Positions 57,467-64,000 of a stretch of 64,000 nucleotides of DNA are shown in pieces. Below the pieces are notes generated by a model. That model made no database searches and had not been told where the DNA came from. It saw only the letters and a list, made by a program, of their open reading frames with translations. Position 1 is the first letter of the stretch, and each line of letters starts with the position of its first letter. The translations under genes were made by a program, and so were the position numbers. Location: assembly GCA_018819225.1 (NCBI GenBank), contig JAHJQN010000007.1, forward strand, positions 62,001 to 126,000, read 5' to 3'. The DNA comes from Microcaldota archaeon (lineage in GTDB: Archaea > Micrarchaeota > Micrarchaeia > Norongarragalinales > SBBD01).

Positions 57467-58024
57467 ATGGCCGACTCGCCTCTTCACAAACTTTCTGCGG
57501 TTTACGCGCTCCCTGCATTCGTTCTCCTCACCATCTCATTAGTGCTCTTCCCCCTAGAATACGCGCTCGCATTTCTCGCTTTACTTATCCCGCTCTATTG
57601 GATTTCCCACCTTTCCCTCTTTCAAACGCTTTCCCATCATCGCTTCCTCCTTGTTTTCGCTATCGTCGCTTTTCTTTTCCGTTTAATTCTTACGGGGCAA
57701 TGGCCGGAATCCGTGCTAAGCGCACTCTATTTGACGGATCTCTTCCTCTTATCCCTCCTCTTCTGGTTCACCACGACGCCGGCTCAGTTGCGCGATGCCC
57801 TGCACTTCTATCGAGTCCCCCGTTCTCTCACGTTTATGTTCCTCCTCGCTTTTTCCGCTCTCCCATTACTTCAACAGCAATTGCAACGCGTGCGAATCGC
57901 GCAAGCCTCTCGCGGAAACACGCGCGCCGTTTTCCCCTTACTTCTTCCATTACTTCACTCCGTATTCGATCGCTCGCGGAAACTCGCCATATCGTTGGAA
58001 AGCCGGGGTTTCCAGCCCGAATAG
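57467..58024 (+). CDS. ecfT: ECF transporter transmembrane coupling protein
   Basis: The 185-aa membrane protein has about four to five helices and two Ala/Ser-Arg-Gly coupling motifs in amphipathic helices, IAQASRG at about 142-148 and SLESRGF at about 176-182. These contact the two ATPase subunits. This is the signature of EcfT. It starts 1 bp after ecfA, completing an S-A-T operon. Confidence 0.9.
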   Translation: MADSPLHKLSAVYALPAFVLLTISLVLFPLEYALAFLALLIPLYWISHLSLFQTLSHHRFLLVFAIVAFLFRLILTGQWPESVLSALYLTDLFLLSLLFWFTTTPAQLRDALHFYRVPRSLTFMFLLAFSALPLLQQQLQRVRIAQASRGNTRAVFPLLLPLLHSVFDRSRKLAISLESRGFQPE

Positions 58025-58058
58025 TTAGCTTTTAATTCCGCTAACGAGAAACGCATCC

Positions 58059-58347
58059 ATGCGCCCATTCCTCATCCTATTATGGTCCGCGGCTCTAATG
58101 GGCTGGTCTCTCCCAACCCGCTCCAGCTCCCGCATCGCGTCCGGCAGGGATCGATTATACCGCCATTCTTCCGGGTACAACGTGCGATGCCAATACTCCT
58201 TGTCCCGAATCCCGCGAATGCATTTCCATTTCCTCGTTGGATCCCGTATACCGGCATCCCGTATGCATTCAATCCCCTACGCCGATTACGTTCAATGCCC
58301 CGTGGGTAAAACAATGGTCGCCGAAAAGTCCCTTCCCATCCAATTGA
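58059..58347 (+). pseudogene. Small exported cysteine-containing protein, frameshifted
   Basis: ATG 58059 starts a signal-peptide-like frame (MRPFLILLWSAALMGWSLP). A second, overlapping frame then runs to TGA 58347 and looks clearly protein-like: QPAPAPASRPAGIDYTAILP, then GTTCDANTPCPESRECI and HPVCIQ. It has four regularly spaced cysteines and no start codon of its own, because it is bounded upstream by TAA. A single-base loss or gain near 58100-58115 would join the two into about 95 residues. Either the gene is broken or the base call is wrong. It follows ecfT and precedes flpA. Confidence 0.55.
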
Positions 58348-58403
58348 GCTGCATCTAGCGCTCGCGCAAAAGCCTCTTATTGCTTTACCTTCCCATACTT
58401 ATC

Positions 58404-59057
58404 ATGCATTCCCCGCATCCCGGAGTTTATCGTGTCAACGGCCGGTTAGCTACTTGCAATCTGGCTCCCGGTCACAAAGTATACGGAGAGGACCTCGTCA
58501 AGCAAAACGGTAAGGAATTGCGGTCGTGGGACGCAAAACGCAGCAAGCTGGCCGCGGCTCTCGTAAACGGACTGCGTCTTTTTCCGTTCCAGGACGGGGC
58601 GCGCATCCTCTACTTAGGCGCCGCTTCCGGCACCACTCCTTCTCATGTCAGCGATCTCGTGGGGAAAAAAGGGGTCGTGTATTGCGTCGAGTTTTCGGCT
58701 ACGGTCGCGCGGGACTTGATTGCGGTCTGCGAAACGCGCGAGAACATGCTGCCTATCGTGGATGACGCTCGTTTTCCCGAACGCTATTCCGACGTCGGAG
58801 AAGTGGACGTGATTTATGAGGATGTGGCGGATCGCGAACAAGTATTGATTCTGGAAGAGAACGCCAAACGATTCCTGAAGGACGGCGGGCTGGCATTTTT
58901 TGCCGTAAAATCGCGCTCCATTGATTCCACGCGTCCTCCCAAACAAGTCTATTCCGAAGTCATTACGCGTTTGCTGCGCTCTTTCGATGTTCTGGAGAAA
59001 ATCCGCATCGATCCGTTCCATCGCGACCACTTGTTCTTAGTGCTTCGCAAGCGGTAG
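58404..59057 (+). CDS. flpA: Fibrillarin-like rRNA/tRNA 2'-O-methyltransferase
   Basis: The 217-aa product matches archaeal fibrillarin: GVYRVNGRLATCNLAPGHKVYGE at the N-terminus, YLGAASGTTPSHVSD (SAM loop) at about 69-83, and VYCVEFSATVARDLI, DVIYEDVADREQV and FFAVKSRSIDST. The K-D-K-E type catalytic residues are in place. It is the methyltransferase of box C/D guide RNPs. ATG 58404 is chosen over an upstream 58380. Nop5 and L7Ae, its usual partners, are not in the window. Confidence 0.95.
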   Translation: MHSPHPGVYRVNGRLATCNLAPGHKVYGEDLVKQNGKELRSWDAKRSKLAAALVNGLRLFPFQDGARILYLGAASGTTPSHVSDLVGKKGVVYCVEFSATVARDLIAVCETRENMLPIVDDARFPERYSDVGEVDVIYEDVADREQVLILEENAKRFLKDGGLAFFAVKSRSIDSTRPPKQVYSEVITRLLRSFDVLEKIRIDPFHRDHLFLVLRKR

Positions 59058-59111
59058 TCTGCGATGTAATGGCGCAACGCTTTTATTCCGGTTTCGCTTA
59101 GAGCAAACGAA

Positions 59112-59198
59112 ATGGCTTCTAAAAGCAAGATGTCTGCCAACGATTGGGCGTTCATCGTCATTCTCATATCAACGCTTTACGTGCTATTCGCTCATTAG
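59112..59198 (+). CDS. Membrane microprotein, 28 aa
   Basis: This short frame begins MASKSKMSANDW and continues as one hydrophobic helix (AFIVILISTLYVLFA). GCTTTTATT about 35 bp upstream is a weak TATA-like element. The positive-inside leader plus single helix suits a small membrane peptide. There is no clear ribosome site, so it would be leaderless. The support is modest. Confidence 0.35.
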   Translation: MASKSKMSANDWAFIVILISTLYVLFAH

Positions 59199-59224
59199 GC
59201 AGCCCGTTCCAGTTTCATGCACGC

Positions 59225-60004
59225 CTATTTTTTCGCCAGCGTGAGTTCTTTCAGCGTGCTCGAGATGTGCGGGTTCTTGATCCACAAGCCCACTTCATCT
59301 TCCGGGAGCGTGTGATCGTTCGTCAAGAACAGCATCGCTTCGTCGTCCGTCAATATCATGCGCGTTGGCACGTGCCGATCCATTAAGGTCGTCACAATCT
59401 TACTGACATGGGAATTCGGTGAATGTAGTGCGTGTCGTTTATCTAGGAGTTTCGAGATCGGGGACAACACGTGCACTTTCACGCCTCGGTTCTTCGCTTT
59501 CTCGAAGTGCGGTAAGTTGTCATTGATTTTTCGGGCAATATTGTCGGGAGGCGAGCTCAAGATCACGTGGTGCTTGCTGCGGTCCACCATTTGCGCGAGC
59601 CTTGAATAAATCGCGTTTCGGCCGCGCAACGTCCACACGTTTTCCTCGATATTATAGCGTTTACTGGTTCCAGACGTGCTCAACTGTTTCGCAAGTCTCC
59701 CACTCATCTCATCGATTTTGCTAATTTCATCCATCAAGCGATCTTCTTTATGCTTTTTGAGCGTCGTGATGGCCTCTTCCAACGGCATGGCCGCGTATTT
59801 CACGGGCCTTCCGCTTTTAAGCGATGCAAATCCCTTCTGCTGGAGCTTGTCTAGCACATCATATACGCGCGGTCTTGCGATGTTGCCTATATCGGCAACC
59901 TCGCCTGCGGATTTTGGGCCGCCTTGAGTCAAGGCCAAGTAGGCCTGTGCTTCGTATTGGTTAAGCCCCAACGTGCGAAGTTGTCCAACTAGTTCCGTAT
60001 TCAT
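59225..60004 (-). CDS. TrmB-family transcriptional regulator
   Basis: The 259-aa product has an N-terminal winged helix (LRTLGLNQYEAQAYLALTQGGPKSAGEVADIGNIARPRVYDVLDKLQQKG, about 8-58) of the TrmB family, then a coiled linker and a C-terminal domain (SKHHVILSSPPDNIARKIND, RGVKVHVLSPISKLL) of the TrmB regulatory, phospholipase-D-like fold. TrmB proteins sense sugars or other metabolites. ATG 60004 is chosen; upstream in-frame starts add non-conserved residues. It is divergent from the exported protein gene at 60215. Confidence 0.85.
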   Translation of the reverse strand: MNTELVGQLRTLGLNQYEAQAYLALTQGGPKSAGEVADIGNIARPRVYDVLDKLQQKGFASLKSGRPVKYAAMPLEEAITTLKKHKEDRLMDEISKIDEMSGRLAKQLSTSGTSKRYNIEENVWTLRGRNAIYSRLAQMVDRSKHHVILSSPPDNIARKINDNLPHFEKAKNRGVKVHVLSPISKLLDKRHALHSPNSHVSKIVTTLMDRHVPTRMILTDDEAMLFLTNDHTLPEDEVGLWIKNPHISSTLKELTLAKK

Positions 60005-60214
60005 AGCTTCACTAGTCGTCACTGCGGAGTGGTTTTTAAAGCTTTCTTTAATGGGGGCCTGATCCATTGTGATCCCGTTTTAACTCGCTTTTGACTATGC
60101 CTTTCCACCTATATAAATGTATCTACTATGTGATAGTAACATCTACAAAAAGCTTATATATTAGCTATTCCATATTGTTACTACTCTGTAATTGCGATAT
60201 TGGTGGTCGATTTC

Positions 60215-61897
60215 ATGGACAAACATCTGCGTCATGCGGCTCTGGGTCTATTGGTATTGCTGATTGCCGCCTATTCCGCAACCGCTTTAGAGATCAAGGC
60301 CTCCAGCGATTTGATCTACCTTTCTTCAACGGAAGGTCAAGCCTATGTTTACGCCACGAATCCGTTCGATGAACCGGCTACGATCAGTTTCTCCGCCACG
60401 AGCTCGTATCTAAACGCTTACTTTGACGCGCATACCACGCGCGTTCTCTCCGGCGCTTCTTCAGGTGCGCTATTGAATGTCCGCTCTCCGGATTGTTTCC
60501 GTGGAAACGATGTCGTGCGCGTATACGCACAAGTCTGCACCGACCGCGAATGCCGAAGCGATTCCACGACCATTCGCGTCACCGTAACGCCCGCACGCGC
60601 CTGCGATGCCTACGTTGAAGGCCTGGCGCCACAAGAGAGCTACGTTCCCCACACGCTTTGCGATGAAGACGGCTGCCGTTACTTGGTGCCGAAACCCCGC
60701 AGCAAGATCATTGAATCGACCTCGTTCGAACCCACGGAATACTCGGTCAGCATCCGCGACGCCGACGAATGTTTTTCCGTAAAACGCGGAACCGTCGAAT
60801 CCGTTCAACTCCAATTACGCAATCGCGGGGCTGCCGGAAGTTTTGATGTCCGCGCGCTCGGAGTCGACACGCAAATTTATGCCTCCCCGAATCGCGACTA
60901 CATTTCGCTATCGCGTTCTGGCGTTGATTCACTTCGCCTGGATCTGAAAGCCCTTCCCGATGCGGAAGAAGGCCGTCACTTCATTACCTTGCAATTGTTA
61001 CATCGCGCGGACCTCGTTGCCGAGACCGATCTCTGCATTAATCTGGTGGATGATCACGCGAGTCGCTTGTCGGCTCCTGAATCCGCGCTTGTCGATCCCA
61101 ATACGGAAACCCTTGTTGACGTAGAACTCGAGAATCTGGGAACCTACCGCGAGGGCTACCATATCATGCTCTTAGGCGTTCCGGGCGGCATTAACGTGGC
61201 CCCTCAAGGATTCTTCCTCGAACCCGGCGAAGTCCAAGAGCTATCCATCACGTTTACTCCGCGTGCCTTGAAAGCCAAGGAATCGGTTCTCGAGGTTATC
61301 GCGCTCGGCGACCATTCGGAAGCGCGCGCCAGCATTCATTTGACGCGCAAAGAAGCCGAGGTTCCCGCAACGATTTCCGAACCGTTGGAAAAGGAATCGG
61401 GGAACCAACTCTTCACGTACGCGATCATTGTCACGAACGAACTCGATGAATCATTACACGCTACTTTCGAGATCGAGGGATTGCCGGAAAACTGGAAAGC
61501 CACGCTTCCGGACGCATTTGACCTTCCTGCTAGAGGCGAAGTCGAAGTTCCCGTAGAAATCCGTTCGGGTTCCTCGGAAACCGCTCACCCCGTCTTGCTC
61601 GTCAAACGCGATGGTGAAGTCATTGGACGTCAACCCCTGCCAACTATTACGGGTTCTTCAAGCGGGCTCACGGGCTTCTTGACGATCGCGTTTTCGGAAG
61701 GCGGCCAGTTCATCGTGATCTTGCTGCTGATCGCGTTTCTCGTCATCCTCATGTTTTCGCGTCAAACCATGAATCAAGGCAGCGCGGAAAATCTGGCCAA
61801 CATCAAGAGCGAAGTCGACGGTGCTTCAACGGATCATAATTACCGTGCGGAGTTTTCTCAATCATTGCAGCGCATGAAAGACGGCATGAATCAATAA
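60215..61897 (+). CDS. Exported Ig-like (NPCBM/CARDB-type beta) protein with C-terminal anchor
   Basis: The 560-aa product has a signal peptide (HAALGLLVLLIAAYSATA, about 6-23). It then has several beta-sandwich domains of the archaeal surface type (ELENLGTYREGYHIMLLGVPGGINVAPQGFFLEPGEVQELSITF is one, about 300-345) and a cysteine-rich region at about 90-150. One membrane helix lies at about 500-520 (GGQFIVILLLIAFLVILMF), with a short cytosolic tail. Repeat units are too divergent to name with confidence. It starts 210 bp from the TrmB gene and is followed 11 bp later by a coiled-coil gene, probably co-transcribed. Confidence 0.7.
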   Translation: MDKHLRHAALGLLVLLIAAYSATALEIKASSDLIYLSSTEGQAYVYATNPFDEPATISFSATSSYLNAYFDAHTTRVLSGASSGALLNVRSPDCFRGNDVVRVYAQVCTDRECRSDSTTIRVTVTPARACDAYVEGLAPQESYVPHTLCDEDGCRYLVPKPRSKIIESTSFEPTEYSVSIRDADECFSVKRGTVESVQLQLRNRGAAGSFDVRALGVDTQIYASPNRDYISLSRSGVDSLRLDLKALPDAEEGRHFITLQLLHRADLVAETDLCINLVDDHASRLSAPESALVDPNTETLVDVELENLGTYREGYHIMLLGVPGGINVAPQGFFLEPGEVQELSITFTPRALKAKESVLEVIALGDHSEARASIHLTRKEAEVPATISEPLEKESGNQLFTYAIIVTNELDESLHATFEIEGLPENWKATLPDAFDLPARGEVEVPVEIRSGSSETAHPVLLVKRDGEVIGRQPLPTITGSSSGLTGFLTIAFSEGGQFIVILLLIAFLVILMFSRQTMNQGSAENLANIKSEVDGASTDHNYRAEFSQSLQRMKDGMNQ

Positions 61898-61908
61898 GGT
61901 GGTAGCCG

Positions 61909-63069
61909 ATGGTCAAAACCCACACCAAAAACGTGGTCCACAACAGCTTGTCGGACATCGAGGCCACTCTCTCCAAGAACGTAGGCGCCCATCAATTGCG
62001 CGTCCATGAACACATGTCGGACGAAGAATTCAGAACCGTTTCCCGAAAATTGACGGAAGACATCCAAACCGGATTCGACGAAGCCAAAAAGCGTGCGTTC
62101 GAGGAAGGCTTTGCCGCTGGGGTCAAGAGTCATCAATCCACGATACGCGACGGCTTGTTAACGGCCATGGCTTCAGGCGAACTCCCCCGATCCAACGTTT
62201 CCGCTCGGAGTCCTCCAGTAGCCCCTCACAACGCGGAATCGTGCGAATCCGTTCGTGACGACCTGAAACGCGTCTTTAAAACCCTCTCTGAACAAATTGA
62301 AACGCTTTCAAACGATCTACAGAAACCTGCTTCTCCTTCCGATGCGCTCGAGTCCGTGTCTTTCGAGTTGGATCAAATCAAAAAGCGAACGCTCATTCAG
62401 CAAGAGGCGTTCGAAAATCTGTTATCCGAACAACGCGATCTGACCGTCCAACAAAATGCCAAGCTGGAAACCGTTTCGCGCATGCAGGAATCGTTGGATG
62501 CCAAGCTGTACGCGCTGACGTCCACGGAACAACAACTTCAAACGCTTTCTTCGCAACTCCAGTCCCAAAGCGATTCCCTTTCCCAGCTGCAACTTCATCG
62601 CGAAGAAGTGGAACGGGCACTGGAAGGAGCGGCCAACCGTCTCGACGAACTCCAGCAACGTTCACCCTCCGCGGGCGGAGAGGATTTGGGCGGCTTGCTC
62701 GACATGGTTTCCGACAATACGACGCGCGTGAATACGTTGAAACGCCAGTTGACCCGTTTCAGCAAGAAGATTTCGCGTCACGGTGCTCACATCACACGCG
62801 TCTATAAGCTGTCTGCTCGCCGGAAACAAACGCGGAATGCCATCCGGTCCGTGCGTCGACTGGCCGAAAAGAAAGCGACCAAAAAAAAGGCCGGCCGCAA
62901 GACCCAACCGAAAACGGTATCCAAAACCATCCGAACCGTTCGCACGATCAAGCGATCCGCTCGGAAAAAAACCGTGAAACCGCTAGCGCCCGCAAAAGCC
63001 ATTCCATCCAAGAATAAGATGGTCGTTGAAAAAACGACGGTCACCAAAACAACGGCGGGTACCCCCTAG
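61909..63069 (+). CDS. Coiled-coil protein with basic C-terminal tail
   Basis: The 386-aa product has no signal peptide. Residues about 110-250 form long coiled coils (DQIKKRTLIQQEAFENLLSE, ALTSTEQQLQTLSSQLQSQS). The C-terminal about 100 residues are very rich in Lys/Arg with Ala/Thr/Pro (KKATKKKAGRKTQPKTVSKT), resembling histone H1-like or nucleic-acid-binding tails. GGTGGTAGCCG precedes ATG 61909. It may link the membrane-anchored neighbour to DNA or to a scaffold; this is speculative. Its end overlaps the convergent sppA stop by 4 bp. Confidence 0.65.
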   Translation: MVKTHTKNVVHNSLSDIEATLSKNVGAHQLRVHEHMSDEEFRTVSRKLTEDIQTGFDEAKKRAFEEGFAAGVKSHQSTIRDGLLTAMASGELPRSNVSARSPPVAPHNAESCESVRDDLKRVFKTLSEQIETLSNDLQKPASPSDALESVSFELDQIKKRTLIQQEAFENLLSEQRDLTVQQNAKLETVSRMQESLDAKLYALTSTEQQLQTLSSQLQSQSDSLSQLQLHREEVERALEGAANRLDELQQRSPSAGGEDLGGLLDMVSDNTTRVNTLKRQLTRFSKKISRHGAHITRVYKLSARRKQTRNAIRSVRRLAEKKATKKKAGRKTQPKTVSKTIRTVRTIKRSARKKTVKPLAPAKAIPSKNKMVVEKTTVTKTTAGTP

Positions 63070-64000
63070 CGGTATTGAAGCGTTAAGCGTTCTTTCTGCA
63101 ATTCGCTCACAAACGTTTTCGCGAATCCCGTTCCGAATCCTGCAGACGTTCCGGATAGCCACTCCAACAACCCGCCTTGCGCCTTGAATTCGCAGAACGA
63201 AATCCCGTTCTCGCTATCCATTTCCGCCAGCTCCGCGGCTTTCTTTTCGGCTCGTGCCCTTCCCCCGATTTCATCCACCATACCGATACGCAACGCCTGC
63301 TTTGCCGTTAATATGCGCGCATCCAACACGTCCTCGTATCCCTCCGGATTCAGACGCTCACCGCGCGCGTTTCGCACGTCCTCCGCAAAATTATTGGCGG
63401 TTTCCCCGATGAGTTCTTCCATTAACGCTCTCTCCTCTTCCGTCATCTCACGATAACCCGCGCCAATGTCCTTCTTTTCACCGCTTTGAATGCTTTCCTG
63501 TTTCAACCCGATTTTCTCGAATAATTGCTCGTAGTTCAATAAGGTTGCGCGCGCTCCAATGGAGCCCGTAATCGTGTTCGGGTTCGCAATAATCGTGTGC
63601 GCCGGACTCGCCACATAATAGCCTCCGCTCGCGGCCACTTCCTTCAAGTACGCGACCACGGGCTTCTCGCTCTCCATCAACTCGTCATAAATTTCCTTGC
63701 TCGCGACCGCGCTGCCTCCTGGCGAGTTGATTTCAAACAGTATGGCGCCGACACGCGGATCCGCATTAGCGGTTTTGAATTGCTGCATAATCTCTTCCGC
63801 GGTATCCCCGCTTTCAAATAATCCGTTGCCGGGCCCGTACGTGATTTCTCCGTTCAATTGAATGCGCGCCACGCACGAGTTATCAAAACCGCCTACGCTC
63901 CCAACGATTAATCCGACGATGAAAATAGTGGCGAAGGCCACGACCGCAATAACGAGTAGCGTGCGCAAAAAGCTTTGCGGTTTAGGATTTTCCGACTTAT
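63066..64000 (-). CDS. sppA: Signal peptide peptidase SppA (S49), 5' end cut by window edge
   Basis: The reading frame is open to the right edge. Starting 32 bp inside the window is a membrane helix (TLLVIAVVAFATIFIVGLIVG), followed by the S49 core: INSPGGSAVASKEIYDELM, VAASGGYYVASPAHTI with the nucleophilic Ser (ASGGYY), GSIGARATLLNYEQLFEKIGLK, and the lysine region IQSGEKKDIGAGYREMTEEE. The stretch before the helix (KSENPKPQSF) continues past the edge, so a TTG at 63968 is not the real start. SppA clears cleaved signal peptides and membrane fragments, which fits the many exported proteins nearby. Its length and fold are typical of short archaeal SppA. Confidence 0.92.
   Translation of the reverse strand, partial: KSENPKPQSFLRTLLVIAVVAFATIFIVGLIVGSVGGFDNSCVARIQLNGEITYGPGNGLFESGDTAEEIMQQFKTANADPRVGAILFEINSPGGSAVASKEIYDELMESEKPVVAYLKEVAASGGYYVASPAHTIIANPNTITGSIGARATLLNYEQLFEKIGLKQESIQSGEKKDIGAGYREMTEEERALMEELIGETANNFAEDVRNARGERLNPEGYEDVLDARILTAKQALRIGMVDEIGGRARAEKKAAELAEMDSENGISFCEFKAQGGLLEWLSGTSAGFGTGFAKTFVSELQKERLTLQYR

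Overview
The window is archaeal chromosome. It carries an archaeal histone, proteasome alpha subunit, SBDS, the exosome genes rrp4/rrp41/rrp42, ribosomal protein eL43, SRP54, ABCE1, archaeal-type LeuRS, fibrillarin, GatD, a Hef-like helicase, TrmB and HTH_10 regulators, class III (pilin-type) signal peptides and SecD/SecF. TATA boxes sit about 22-30 bp before many first genes (leaderless pattern), and GGAGG/GGTG-type ribosome sites precede internal genes. Short operons, many lineage-specific membrane or orphan proteins, and tRNA genes with unusual introns suggest a DPANN-type archaeon. A Diapherotrites- or Micrarchaeota-like affiliation is a guess; no 16S gene is present to settle it.

Layout. 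1-3.2 kb: gatD (cut by the edge), pgk, an XPF/Hef-type nuclease and rsmA/ksgA on the minus strand, then a divergent methyltransferase. 4-7.2 kb: a heavily sequon-rich surface protein with a GT-C-like membrane glycosyltransferase behind it. 7.3-8.4 kb: small ORFs, a tRNA-Ala with a T-loop intron, and an AT-rich stretch with seven copies of a 14-bp CACGTG-centred palindrome. 8.4-11.4 kb: Hef-like helicase, histone, a MinD/ParA ATPase with a tiny basic partner. 11.5-19.3 kb: large exported proteins (CARDB repeats, a heparinase II/III-like protein, an N-anchored surface protein) and tRNA-Val. 19.3-23.2 kb: regulators, a strongly structured intergenic region that looks like an unidentified ncRNA, two tiny membrane ORFs, an OB-fold protein and two pilin-like genes. 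23.3-30.4 kb: abce1, then the psmA-sdo1-rrp4-rrp41-rrp42-rpl37ae superoperon. 31.4-36.2 kb: tRNA-Pro (intron), srp54, leuS. 36.4-42.7 kb: a glycogen/alpha-glucan island (two GT-B synthase-like enzymes, GH57, a small winged helix, a debranching enzyme). 42.7-49.3 kb: rnhB, orphan proteins, a tRNA-Trp split by two introns, a GNAT protein, a phosphohistidine-domain protein and an HTH_10 regulator. 49.3-50.8 kb: a decayed duplicate of the phosphohistidine-domain gene. 50.8-55.9 kb: secD/secF, Yip1-like, LemA, small genes. 55.9-58 kb: an ECF transporter (S, A, T). 58-64 kb: a frameshifted small secreted gene, flpA, TrmB, a membrane-anchored exported protein, a coiled-coil protein and sppA (cut by the edge).

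Themes. RNA processing and translation quality control dominate the middle. Cell-surface construction (pilins, glycoprotein, exported proteins, SecDF, signal peptide peptidase) dominates the flanks. The glycogen island gives the cell a storage-polymer metabolism that fits with pgk. The most unusual signals are the tRNA introns (including a 7-nt anticodon micro-exon), the palindrome cluster, the structured intergenic RNA, the altered catalytic motif of RsmA, and the duplicated-then-decayed phosphohistidine-domain gene.
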